DNA from: Closterium sp. NIES-65
Lineage: Eukaryota; Streptophyta; Zygnematophyceae; Desmidiales; Closteriaceae
DNA length: 64,000 nt
Assembly: GCA_948144175.1 (NCBI GenBank)
Contig: CANXME010002547.1
Location: forward strand, 62,001 to 126,000
Direction of reading: 5' to 3'
This document shows positions 12,716 to 25,100 of the stretch, piece after piece. The position numbers and the translations under genes were made by a program. Under the pieces are notes generated by a model. The model was not told the origin of the DNA. It was given only the letters and a program-made list of their open reading frames with translations, and did not search any database. Numbering within the stretch: position 1 is the stretch's first letter; every line of letters begins with the position of its first letter.

Positions 12716-15700
12716 CACCCCCATAGGCAAAGTGGGGGAGAGCAAGGGGTCACAAGACCAGTCAAGTAAAGCAAAGCAAAGCAAAGCAAGCTCAGGGTGG
12801 ATCTCAAGGATACCACACAAATTCCGAGCACAAGGTCAAGGCCACAAGGCCAGTTCACATGCAGCAGAACATATATATATAACAGTGCTAAACAAGCAAG
12901 AGCAAGGATATATATATGCAGCAGTACAAGCAAGGTCAAGAGGTAAGCAAGTGAGGCCCAGTGGGCACAAGGCCTAGCAGAGTGCAAAAGCGCTGATGGT
13001 CACCAGGCGGAAGTGCCTTGGTGAACACATCAGCAGTGTTGGCCTCAGTGGCCACGAAACGCAGGCGAAGCTGACCACGCTGCTGCAGCTCTCGAGCAAG
13101 GAAGTAGCGCAGAGCAATGTGCTTCGTCCTGTGCTCCAGTCTGTGCTCCTGACACAAGGCAATGGTTGCCTTGTTGTCGACGTACAGCACTGGAGGAGAA
13201 CGAGGCCGCTCTCCAAGGTCAGTCAGCAGGTAGGTAAGCCAGCGAAGCTCCTGGGCAGCCATGGCCGTGGCGTAGATCTCAGCCTCACAGCTGGAGCTGA
13301 GAACCAAAGAAGAGCGAGTAGAGCGCCAAGAGACAGAGCCAGAGCCAAGACTGAAGTTGTAACCCTGAGACGACCGCTGAGTAGCCTGGTCGTCAGCCCA
13401 AGAAGCGTCTGAGTGCCCAGTGAGCACAGGCCGCTCTCGCCCTCCAAGCACTAGCCCCATGCCCGACGTAATGCACAAGTAGCGCAACACCCTCTTAGCT
13501 GCATCCATGTGCTCCTTCCGGTGACGGCCGGGAGCAACATAGCGTGCTAAGATGCTGAGAGGGTATGCGAGGTCAGGTCGAGTGCAGGTCATCAGGTACA
13601 TGAGGCAGCCCACAAGCTCTGGATATGGACCACTCGACTCTACGGACTCATCCAAAGGCAGAGCTGAGAGCGAGTGTCCCGTAGGCAGAGGAGTGGACTG
13701 AGGCGAGGAGTACGTGAAGCCGAAGCGCTGAAGGACCTGCTGCACCATGTGTGACTGAGTCAGGGTAATGGTGCGGCGTGCTCTGTCCCGGGTGATCCGC
13801 AAGCCAAGATAGCTTGTCAGTTCACCTAAGTCTGTGCACGTGTGTCTCTTCTGCAGCTCGGACTTCACGTGGGCGAGTGCGGCAGTGTCCGCAGTGGCAA
13901 AGACCAAGTCGTCGACGTACACGAGGATGTAGAACGGCGGCAGCGAGGTGTCGGTGCGCAGAAACAGCGACGGGTCAGCAGTAGAAGGAGCAAACCCAAG
14001 AGCCGCAAGTGTAGTCCTCAGTGTGTCGTGCCACTCACGCGGCGCCTGGCGGAGACCGTAGACTGGCCGCAGGAGGCTCCACTGGGTACCAGGAGGGAAC
14101 GACCCAGTGAAGCCAGGAGGGCGGCGCAGCCAGATCTCCTCGTGCAGGCGGCCCTGCAGGAAAGCAGTGCAGAAGTCAAGAGAGTGTAGCTCGTAGTCAC
14201 GCTGAGCAGCGACGTGCAGTAGAACCCGAAGAGTGGTCATCTTCGGGGTCGGGGAGAAGGTCTGGAAGAAGTCAACTCCCTGTCGCTGACTGAAGCCACG
14301 AGCCACGTAGCGCGCCTTGAAGACAGGCGGAGAACCCGGCGGTCGCTTCACCCTGAAGATCCACATGCCACTGACAATGTTCGCCCCAGGAGGGGGAACA
14401 GCGTCAACGTAGGTGCCTGTGGACTTCCAGGAAGCCATCTCTGCGTCCATGGCTGACTGCCACTGAGAGGAGTAGGGACCGGCCATCGCCTCTGCGTAAG
14501 AGCGTGGGGTCGGGATGTCTAGAGCATCCGGGTCTCCCTCAGGGGCAACAAGCATGGACACGAGATGGGGCAAAGCGGCGGCAAAGCACTGAAACTCCTC
14601 CTGCCTGTCCTCAAGGACGTCCGTGCCAAGAGCACAGTCACCCCCGACGGACGGAGGACAGGCAGACGCAGACGCAGCAGACGCAGACTCAGCAGACTCA
14701 GCAGGCTCAACAACAAGACTGGCAGCGTAGTCTAGACGACACGCAGCAGCAAAGTCGACCAGCCCAGCAACTAGGGCAGACGCAGCAGCGGACTCAAAGG
14801 AAGGGTCAGTGACAAGAGTAGCAAGAAGACGCGTGACAGTAGGACTGGCAGCACGGCGAGAGTCCGACTCCGGGTCGGCAAGCGTAGGAAGAGAAGACTG
14901 AGGAGGAGAAGGCAAAGGGGCACGCAGAGGAGCAGTGGACGGACGCAGAGACATCCCGTGTGTGCCAGGGAGAGGAGGAGGACGCTGACGCGAACCGCGA
15001 CCACTAGGGCGAGCAGCTCGGACTGGCGACGCAGGGCGGGACGCAGGCTCACGACGCTCAGCAAGACCTCAAGTAGGACCAGTGTAGGGAGAAGGAGAAG
15101 GCAGGGGAGAGGCGGGCTGTAACTGTGACTGCAACGGGACAGGCTATGGGCACTCTACGGGAGGAGAAGGACCAGTGGAAGGTGGGAGACCAAGAACCTG
15201 CTGAAGGAGCGGAACGAAGTACGGCCGAGGCCGCGCAGCACCGCCAGAGACAGCAGGGACAGCACCAACACCTCCAGAGGCAGCACCAGCACCAGTAGCA
15301 GCTCCAACTCCAGCACCTCCAGCAGCACCAGAAGTACCCTCAGTAGGACCGACAGTCGTAGTCTCAGCGCCAGCACCCGCAGCAGCTCCAGCTCAAGAGG
15401 CACCCCCGGGCCCGGCAGCTCCAGTACTCTCAGTTGAGCACCTCCGCGACCCGTGGTACCAGCTCCCTCGGCAGCAACAGAACCTCCAGCACCCGCAGCA
15501 CCCCCAGCTCCAGCAGCTCGCCTCCAGCGCCGGGCAAACCACTCACGCAGCTCCAGAGGAGAGAGCGGCTCGCGGCGGGAAGAACGGTCCGGAGAACCAC
15601 CAGGAACAGAAGCAGCAGGCGCAGCACTCCCAGACGCAGTACCCCCAGGCTCAGCACCCCCAGGCCCAGCACCCCCAGGCTCAGCACCCCCAGGCTCAGC

Positions 15701-18700
15701 ACCCCCAGGCTCAGCACCCCCAGTCTCAGCACCCCCAGGCTTAGCACCCCAAGGCACAGCACCCCCAGGCTCAGCACCCCCAGACTCAGCACCCCCAGGC
15801 TCAGCACCCCCAGGCTCAGCACCCCCAGTCTCAGCACCCCGAGGCTCCGCACCCGCAGCAGCACCAGAGTCACCAGTGACCTCAACAGGCTCGACCGCGT
15901 CTACCTGAGACACACCTGAAGGGGCAGGACCCTGAGTGGGGAGGGGGTCTACCGGGGGGGGACCTGGGACCAGGAAGAGGGGCGGCGGGGGGAGGGACGG
16001 AGTGCGGTAGGGGAAGAGCCGGTAGAAGGGAACCGACTCGTCGAACGTGACGTCCTGGGAGGACAGAACACGACGAGAGGTGGGGTGGTAAAACTGCCAC
16101 CCAGGCGCGTCAGGGGGGAAACCCAGGAAGACGCAAGGAGCAGCACGAGGGGACAGCTTGTCCGCAGACAAGTCGCGGACAAACGCCCGAGATCCCCAGA
16201 CCCGGAACGCCGACGCATCGCCAACCTTCCCCGTCCACAGCAAAGCTGGGGAGGTCTCCGGTCTGGAGACCCTGGGCTGAAGGTTGATCTGATTCGCTGC
16301 GTACCGAACCACAAACGGCCACAGAAAATGGGGGGCAGCCGCATGGACCATGGACGTACGGGCGACGTCCATGACAATGCCGATGCGGCGCTCAGCAATC
16401 CCATTCTGCTGTGGAGAGTCCGGAAGCGTGAAGGTCTGGCGGATGCCTCGCGCCTGACAGTAGGTTCGCAGAAGGCCGGAGGAGAACTCTCCGCCTCTGT
16501 CCGAGTGCAGACGCAAAACAGGAAAGTCCGAGCCGAAGCTCCGCCTGAGCTGGAGACGAGCTGCGCGGATCCAGTCGATCAACACCTCAGTGACCTCACC
16601 CTTGCTGCGCAAGGGGAAGACTGTGGTGTAACGCGAGTAGTCGTCAACCACCAGCAGGAAGTAGCGCTCGTGACCCTGTCCACGGACGCGGGTTGGGCCC
16701 CACACGTCCATGTGAAGCGTCTGCATCGGGGCCTCCGTCGGAGGAAACTGGGAGGAGTGAGGGGTAGCCCGCAGGCGACCCTCGACAAAGGGGACACAGG
16801 GAGGGCCAGGCCCCGGAGGAAGGGGAGGGAGGGACCGGGGAAGACCAGAGACAAGAAGGCGAGAGGCCATGCCCCGGAGACGAGGCAGGGAGGGGTGACC
16901 CATGCGGTGGTGCCACAGGAGGGTCTCGTGGGACAGGAGGCGACACGAGCAGGGGGCAGACTCAGGACCAGACCTGGACGCTGCAGTAAACACCTGACCC
17001 AACGTAGCTACCTGACCAGACGCAGGAGGAGGAGACGGAACAGTGAGTGTGTACAGGCTCGACCCCAGCCCACGTGTGAACGTGGTCAAGTGTCGACCCG
17101 TGTCCGCGTCCGTGCAGTGGGTGTCCTGTCGGCGCGCAGGGGTGAACTGGTCAACCCCTGCATCCTGTAGGTCAGCACCCGCCACCAAGTTCGTAGAGAA
17201 CGAGGGGAGGTAGAGACCGGACAGAGAGCCAGACGGGACCGCAGGGCACGGAAGGACAGTGGAGTAGCGAGCCAGAACAGGACCCCCAGAGGGGTCCGCC
17301 AGGGAGACTGCCACTGGCCGACTAAGCGGCGTGAGTGTGGTGCGGTCTCGAAAGAAGGAGCGAGACGGTCCTGAGTCAAGAGTGAAGGTGAGAGAGGGCG
17401 GAGCCGACGCAGTACCTGAGAGAGCAGACTCACCAGCACCTGGGGACACAGACTCACTGGCACCTAGAGCAGCAGCCTCAACAGCACCTGGAGCAGCAGC
17501 CTCAACAGCACCTAGAGCCGCAGTACCAATGCCCGGGTCGGGCGGGAAACACCGGTAACAGTCACCCTCCTCACTAATAGTCACAGCATACATGGCACGA
17601 AGAATAGCATCAAAGTCAAGATCAAAGATAGCTACTCCTGCCTTAGACAGCTGGTCCCAGCGACGTATCTCAGAGGCGTCAGGAAACTGGCGGCGCCAAG
17701 CGTCAGTCAGGCGACCGAAGCAGCGCTGGGGGGAGTGTGGACCACCACACGGCTCAGCCGCACGGTCGCCAGTGCGCAGGACGTAGGTGCACGGACCAGT
17801 ACCCCCACCCCTCTGACGTGCAGCGTACCACTCACGGAGCTGCTGCGGGGAGAGGGTCTCCTGACCACGCTGCTGCTCCTGGCGCTGACCACCACCGGAA
17901 CCACTCCTCCGCGACGAGCCACGACCTCCGCCGCCGCCTCCTCCGCCGCCGCCGCCACCACCCCCGCTGCCACCGCCACTCCCACCGTCGCCGCCGCCAC
18001 CGCCGCCTCCGCCTCCACTCCCACCACCACCGCCGCTGCCGCCCCCGCCTCCACTGCCGCCGCTGACACCCCCACTCCCGCCACCACTCCCGCTCCCACC
18101 CTCACCTCCTCCGCTGCCCCCACCGCCGCCTCCACCGCCCCCGCCGCCTCCACCACCGCCCCTGCCCCCCTTGCCCTTGCCAGAGCGACGTCTCCCACCG
18201 GGGGCAGACGCCGCACCGACCGACTCAAAACCAACTAGGTCGGCCGTAGCAGCAGAGGCGACAGAGGGCAGGAGGGGGGAGGGGGAACACCCCTCAAAGA
18301 TGGGGGTGCGCGGGTCACCACGAGAGGCCCCTACAGCGAGAATGCTCTTCTCGGCTGCTAGGAGGGACTTCTCGAGGAGGTCAACAGTGAGAGTGGTGGG
18401 GCAGACTGAGAGTAAGTCGTCCCTGACTCCGCGAAGAGAGTCAGGGAGGCGGGTGACAATGTAGTAGAGAGTGAAGTACTGGGGGGGGGGGGGGTTCTTG
18501 GCGCAGAACTCAGCAGGAAGCGCAGCGCGGAAGCGAGCGTCACTAGTGCGCAGGTGGGTAATGAGGTCGGCGACTGTGGCAAAAGAAGCAAGGTCGGGAA
18601 AGAGGTACGGTAGCATGAGGCGGCTCAGTGCAGCAGTGGCAGGGGTGGAGTAGCGTGCAATAACTGCGTCGTACAAGGTCTGAGCACTCTTGTACGACCC

Positions 18701-18959
18701 AAAGTGTGCACGCTCAGAGGGAGGGAGGTGGCGACGCACAGCAAGACGTGCAGCAGCGTCGCGTGTGGCCCACTGTGAGCGAACAGTGGCATCCTCAGTA
18801 GCAGCAGGGGCGGGAGAGGCACCAGAGGTGAGATCAAAGAGAGAGAGGCCGTCAGCTCTGTCGCACTGTAGGAAAAGCAGCAGGTCGTCTACCTACACGT
18901 CAAAGTCGATGGCTCTGCCCTCAGCGTCAAAGGTGAGGACACTGGGGGTAGCCATGACA

Positions 18960-19880
18960 GCAGTAGGGTGAGGGCAGTGCGCAGAGTAAAACTCAGTGCT
19001 CACCAGACAGGGCAGTGCAGGCGGCTCGGGCGGCTCGGGTGGCTCGGGCGGCTCGGCGGCTCGGCTGCTGGGCGGCTCGGGCGGCTCGGGCGGCTCGGCT
19101 GCTGGGGCGGCTCGGCTGCTGGGGCGGCCCGGCTGCTGGGGCGGCTCGGCTGCTGGGGCGGCTCGGCTGCTGGGGCGGCGCAGATGCTGGGGCGGCGGGG
19201 CCGGGAGATGCAGTTGCGGGGCCGGGAGATGCAGTGGCGGGGCCGTCAGGGGTAGTGGCGGGGCCGGTAGGTGAAGCGGCGGGGCCGTCAGGTACAGCAG
19301 CGGGGCCGGCAGGTGAGACGGCGGGGCCTGCAGGTGCAGTAGCGGGGCCGTCAGGGGTAGCGGCGGGGCCGGTAGGTGCAGTGGCGGGGCCGTCAGGGGG
19401 GACGGCGGGGCCGTCAGGTGCAGTGGCGGGGCCGTCGGAGGGGACGGCGGGGCCGTCAGGTGCAGCGGCGGGGCCGTCTGAAGCAGCGGCGGGGCCGGCA
19501 GAGGGGACAGCGGGGCCGTCGGGTGCAGCGGCGGGGCCGGCAGAGGGGACGGCGGGGCCGTCAAGCGTAGCGGAGGGGCCGGTAGAGGGGACGGCGGGGC
19601 CGTCGCAGGCGATCGCGGGGCCGTCAGAGACGGCGCCGGCGTCGCGAGGGTCAGAGGGGGGGCGGCGCGCGACTGGAGAGCGGCACGCGCGACGCGGCGC
19701 GGCCTTCTAGGGGCGGCGCGACGAGGCCGCGTAGGTGGCGCGCCAAAAACTCGCGGGCGGCTCGACGCGATCGGGCCGCCAAAGGAAAAAAAAAAAGGGC
19801 CGAGCGCGACTCGGGCTAGGGCAGAGCGCGCTCCGGGCAGGACGGAATAGTAGATGGGCCCTAGGAACAGTTCCCACTAG
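18960..19880 (-). repeat. GC-rich leader repeats of element B
   Basis: Between primer site and gag. On the plus strand 19020-19200 repeats GGCTCGGCTGCTGGGGC-like units, and 19200-19620 repeats a roughly 21-bp unit around GCGGGGCCGTCAGG. The long open frame on the plus strand here is antisense and compositional. Confidence 0.65.
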
Positions 19881-19898
19881 GGAACCTGCTCGATACCA

Positions 19899-20032
19899 TG
19901 TTGAGATAGAGGCGAGGAATGGTGCACTATGAAATGAAACAAGTACAAGTACCAACCCTAATTGGGTTGTACCCCCTATGGGCTACCCCACTACAGCCTA
20001 CATATATGCATCAGCAATGTAATCATCTGACA
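19899..20032 (-). repeat. 5' LTR of element B
   Basis: 134 bp with TG...CA ends. The terminal about 45 bp (CACTACAGCC to CTGACA) are identical to the 3' LTR at 12671-12715. Confidence 0.85.
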
Positions 20033-22008
20033 TGTATCAAAACGGAAAAATATTAAAAATCGTCAGCCAGTAGGAGATCGTTTCCGCACACCAAAATGCT
20101 CTCTGATTGGTTCACAGTGTACGCTCATGTGCGGCGATTTTAATATGATCCGACGGCTGTGGTTCGAGTACGATAACTACCACACCAGCATGTTTGAGTT
20201 TCATCTATAGTACGCCACATGCCATGTGGCGTGTCGTGACACTTTCGTGTAGGTTGCTCACGAGTGACGTTTTCCACCCCCCTAGTTGCTTTACCGTATA
20301 TCTCACAATTGCATCAAAGTGTACAGTTTGTGTTGGGAATGTGACGGGAAAGTCACTTCGGAAGTTACTGACACTACCACAGTTTTCAACTAAGACTTTT
20401 TTCTTGCGCGGACAATGCAACTGGAAAGTTACGAAACAGAAACTTTTAGGTTTTTTTTTCGCACTTCCCTTTTCCGAGATGGTGGTTCTGCGAACCACAC
20501 TAACTATGGCAGGATAAAGCGGATCGACGGCGGTGGCGTGTTGAAAGCATCTAGTGAATGAGCAAGGAAGCTACGACGTTGCTTAAGAGTGTGGTTTACG
20601 GCAAGAGAAACAAAGGCGTTGTTCTGTAGGCGTTAAATTTTCCAAAAACTGGGTCTGCAGAATCTTCGTTGATAAGTGGTCTTCTGCCTATCAAGGTTTG
20701 ATGATAAGAAAGGTCCTGCCGAACTTGTTTGCGCCAAGTTTAACGCTTCAGCCTGCAGAACGCCACTTTTGGGGCGCACGAATTTTATGTCTGCAGGTTC
20801 GAAGTTGTTGCTTCGCCGGGCAAATGGTCGCACAACTAGTGCGGTGCTATTTCTACCTCGGGAGCTAGCATCAGCCTCCGCACATGTTATGCGAGGCAGC
20901 AACATCCATGCAACGCAACTAGCATGAATGCGCCTAGAAAATGCACGGAAGGCTACCGCGGTCAAATTGGTGCCGAACCCTAAACGTCTGCAGAACAACG
21001 CCAAGGAGAAAGGTATGGAAGGAGGGAGGAAGAAATCGACCAGGAAGAAGTGAGGGTATCGTTCTGTTGCCATATTCGAGATGCTTGACCCCCTGAGGAA
21101 TATTCTAGGAAGGCATGTGACTGAGCTTAAAGCCCATGTCGAGCCTCCCAACTCGTTATTGTGTACCAAACCTGGTAGCATTTCTTGTGCGCCCAAGGGT
21201 TCAAGAACGCATCACCGCTAGTGCTTTCAGACCTTACTAGGAAATTTCTGTTCCAGGCAAACTGGAGGCACCGCTCGTGCGAACCCTGTCCGCCCAACCT
21301 AGGTAGAATGAGGGGGCGCACAAGCAATAACGGGCAGATCTGAACGCCCGATTTTGGGAAACTTTGCGATGAAATCACTCACCAGAAAAACATACCAAAC
21401 AAGAGGCAAGGGTGAACCCAAAGGTTGAAGATTTGAGAGTGGTTGGGATGAAACACTTTGAGCATCCTGGGCAGACTGGGCATGGTGAACGGAAAAAACA
21501 TGGGCTGTTGGCAAAACCGTTTTGTCATTAGCAGCAGACTTCGCCGACCCCCGCGGAAGGGTTGACCCCTTCAAGGGAAACCCATCCCACAGTGCTTGTG
21601 CGGGAGGCCCGAACTGCTCATGCGAAAACAGAACGATACCGAGGAGAAAGTGTTTGACGTGGGTCAACTGTGGCGTGTTCAACAAGGAACCAAATGCGGA
21701 CTTCAGGCGCGTTCGACAAAGGTGGAGAAGGTTGCGTGTGCGACGCGGGGTGAAATGAGGCGTCACGTAACGTGTTGGACACGTTTGGTTACTTAGCTCA
21801 TTTGTGTACCTTGCTTGAACCTAAATATTTGTTGTACCAGGTTGTTTAAGTAACACTTTGAAAGAATCTCTCGCTTCAAACATTGTGGTCCTCTCTGATT
21901 GATTGAAATTTCTAGCACTTGGTTGAGATTCGCGTCTAACTTCAGTGAAGCCTCCAAATACACGATGGCATCTCATTTATCTCTCTTACAGGCTAAAAAC
22001 AGAAGTTT
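20033..22008. other. Two-kilobase stretch without a recognised gene
   Basis: Composition is near 45-50% GC, unlike the flanking retrotransposons. Open stretches exist on the minus strand at 20633-21196 (187 codons) and 21299-21766 (155 codons). I recognise no domain, and there are no repeats or terminal structures. It may be intergenic host DNA or the remains of an unknown gene or element. Confidence 0.5.
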
Positions 22009-22139
22009 TGTTAGATTTGAACAAGAGTGAATGCACTAGGAAAGTGTTGGGTACAAGTAGGAAACCCTAAATTTACTGCACCCCATAATAACTACCCCAC
22101 TACAGCCAAAACAAACTGTAGCAGATATAATATTTGACA
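22009..22139 (-). repeat. 3' LTR of element D
   Basis: 131 bp, TGTTAG start and TTGACA end, aligned without gaps to the 5' copy. Confidence 0.87.
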
Positions 22140-25100
22140 CACCCCCATAGGCAAAGTAAGGGAGAGCAAGGAGTCACAAGACCAGTCAGGAAAGGCAAAG
22201 CAAGCTCAGGGTGGATCACAACGTCACCACACACTCTGAGCACAAGCAAAGGGCCACAAGGCCAGTTCACATGCAGAGGCATGTATGCAACACAAACAGC
22301 ACAGTGATCTCTACCGAACAAGGCAAGCATGCAGGTATATATATAGATCACACTACAAGCAAAGCCTACAGCAAGTGAGGAAAAGTGGGCACAAGCTCTA
22401 GCATAGTGCAGAAACGCTGATGATCACCAGACTGAAGTGCCTTGGTGAATATATCAGCAGTGTTGGCCCAAGTGGCCACGTAACGCAGACGAAGCTGACC
22501 ACGCTGCTGCAACTCTCGAGCCAAGAAGTAACGCAGAGCGATGTGCTTTGTTCTGTGATCCAGACTGTGCTCCTCACACAAGGCAATGGTAGCCTTGTTG
22601 CGTAGATCTCAGCCTCACAACTGGAGCTGAGAACTGAAGACGAGCGTGTAGAACACCAAGAAACTGAACCAGAGCCAAGGGTGAAGGTGTAACCCTGTGA
22701 CGACCGCTGTGTAGCCTGGTCGTCAACCCAAGAAGCGTCTGAGAGCCCAGTGAGAACAACTGAGCTCCTCCCTCCAAGTACGAGCCCCATGCCTGATGTA
22801 CTGCACAAATAGCGCAGTAACCTCTTAGCAGCATCCCAGTGCACCTTTCGGTGCCGACCAGGAGCCACGTAGCAAGCCAGAAGGCCAAGAGGGTATGCGA
22901 GGTCAGGTTGAGTGCAAGTCATCAGGTACATGAGGCAGCCAACTAGCTCTGGGTACGGACCACTCGGCTCTACGAAATCGTCCGAAGGTGCAGCTAAGAG
23001 TGAGTGACCTGTAGCCAGAGGAGTGGCCTGTGCTGAGGACCAGGTGAAGCCGAAGCGCTGAAGGACCTGCTGCACCATGTGTGACTAAGTCAGTGTGATG
23101 GTGCGACGTGCTCTGTCCCGGGTGATCTGCAAGCCAAGGTAGCTACGCAGTTCACCCAGGTCAGTGCAGGTGTGTCTCTTCTGCAGCTCTGACTTCACCA
23201 GGGCGAGAGCCTCAGTGTCAGCAGTGGCAAAGACCAAGTTGTAGACGTACACGAGGATGTAGAACGGCGGCAGCGAAGTGTCGGTGCGCAGAAACAGCGA
23301 TGGGTCAGCAGTAGACGGCGCGAGGTGCAAGTGTAGTCCTCAGTGTGTCGTGCCACTTACGTGGCGCATGGCGAAGACCGTAGACCGGCCGCCGGAGGCT
23401 CCACTGGGTACCAAGAGGGAACGACCCAGTGAAGCCAGGAGGGCGGCGCAGCCAGATCTCCTAGTGCAGGCTGCCCTGCAAGAGAGCTGTGCTGAAGTCA
23501 AGAGAGTGAAGCTCATAGTCACGCTGAGCGGCAACGTGCACTAGCACCCAAAGAGTGGTCATCTTCGAGGTGGGGGAGAAGGTCTGGAAGAAGTCTACTC
23601 CCTCACGCTGACTGAAGCCTCGAGCAACGTAACGAGCCTTGAAGATAGGCGGAGAACCTGGCGGCCGCTTCACCCTGAAAATCCACATGCCACTGACAAT
23701 GTTCGCCCCAAGGGGGGGAACCTCGTCAACGTAAGTGCCAGTGGACTTCTAGGTTGCCATCTCTGCGTCCATGGCTGCCTGCCACTGAGAGGAGTGCTCA
23801 CCCGCGATCGCCTCAGCGTAAGAGCGCGGGGTCGGGATGTCTGGTGCATCCGGGTCTCCCTCAGGGGCAATCACCATGGACACGAGATGAGGTACAACGG
23901 CGGCAAAGCACTCAAACTCCTCCTGCCTATCCTCAAGGACGTCCGTGCCAAGAGCACACTCACCCCCGACGGACGGAGGACAGACAGACTCATACTCAGA
24001 CTCAATGACAAGACTCGCAGCGTAGTCTAGACGACAGTGAGCAGCAAAGTCGACAAGCTCAGCAACTAAGGCAGACGCAGCAGCTGACTCAAAGGAAGGG
24101 TCAGTGACAGCAGTTGCCAGGAGACACATGATAGTAGAACTAGCAGCACGAAGAGAGTCAGACTCCAGGTCAGCAAGGGCAGGAAGAGAGGACGCAGGAG
24201 GAGAAGGCAGAGGGACACGCTGTGAAGCAGTGGAAGGACGAAGTGTCATCTGGTGAGTGCCTGGGACAGAAGGAGGATGCTGACGCGGGACACGACGACC
24301 AGTGCGAGCAGCACGAACAGGTGACGCAGAACGAGACTCAGGCAACACAGGACGAGACGCAGGCTCACGAGGCTCCGTAAGACCTCCTGTCGGACCAGTG
24401 TAGGGAGAAGGACCAGGGAGTGGCGAGGCACGCTGTAACTATGACTGCGACTGGACAGGCGCAGGACAAGGAGGAGGCGGCTGACCAAGAACCTGCTGAA
24501 GGAGCGGAACGAAGTACGGCCGCGGCCGTGAAGCGCCCCTAGAACCAGCAGAGAGAGCACCAGAACTCCTAGCAGCAGCTCCAACCCCTGCAGCACCACC
24601 AGCAGCTCCAGTAGCGCCAACTCCAGGACCCCCAGTAGCACCAGCTCCAGCCGCACCGTCGGCTCCAATACCAGTAGCACCTCCAGCAGCTCCAGTAGTA
24701 CCCTCAATCCCAGCAGCTCCAGTACCACCAGTACGAGCACCTCCTGGACCAGTGGCTCTAGCACCTCCAGCGCCAACCCCAGGGTCAGCAGCTACACCAA
24801 CTCCAGTAGGCCCAGCGTCCTCAGCTCCAGCTCCAGTAGCACCTCCAGCGCCTACAGCACCACGGCGGTGGCGACAGTACCGAGAGTACCACTCACGCAG
24901 TTGCTGGGAAGAGAGAGCGCCCCCAGGCACAGCAACCCCAAGCTCAGGACCTCCAGGCTCAGCACCCCCAGGCATAGCACCCGCAGCCTCCGCACCCCCA
25001 GGCTCAGCACCCGCAGTCTCCGCACCCCCAGGCTCAGCACCTGCAGTCTCCACACCCCCAGGCTCAGCACCCCCAGTCTCCGCACTCCCAGGCCCAGCTC

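Larger units (their letters stand above)
12603..20032 (-). mobile_element. Copia element B, best-preserved copy
   Basis: Minus-strand Ty1/copia element of about 7.4 kb. Parts: 5' LTR 19899-20032; primer-binding-like site 19881-19898 (TGGTATCGAGCAGGTTCC); GC-rich leader; gag from about 18953 with a central glycine-rich tract; then protease, integrase with its C-terminal region, a linker of repeated Gly-Gly-Ala-Glu units, reverse transcriptase (YVDD motif visible) and RNase H ending near 12936; a purine tract TATGGGGGTG; and a 3' LTR at about 12603-12715. Most of the coding part is open over two long stretches. It is broken by only a few breaks, and no clean target duplication was found. It is probably the youngest of the four full-size elements. 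Confidence 0.9.

Noticed and set aside
19015-19710. 231-codon plus-strand Ala/Gly-rich frame
   Set aside because: Antisense of the GC-rich leader of element B; composition explains the lack of stops.
20633-21766. Two minus-strand frames of 187 and 155 codons between elements B and D
   Set aside because: No recognisable domain, no splice or start support; kept only as an unexplained stretch.
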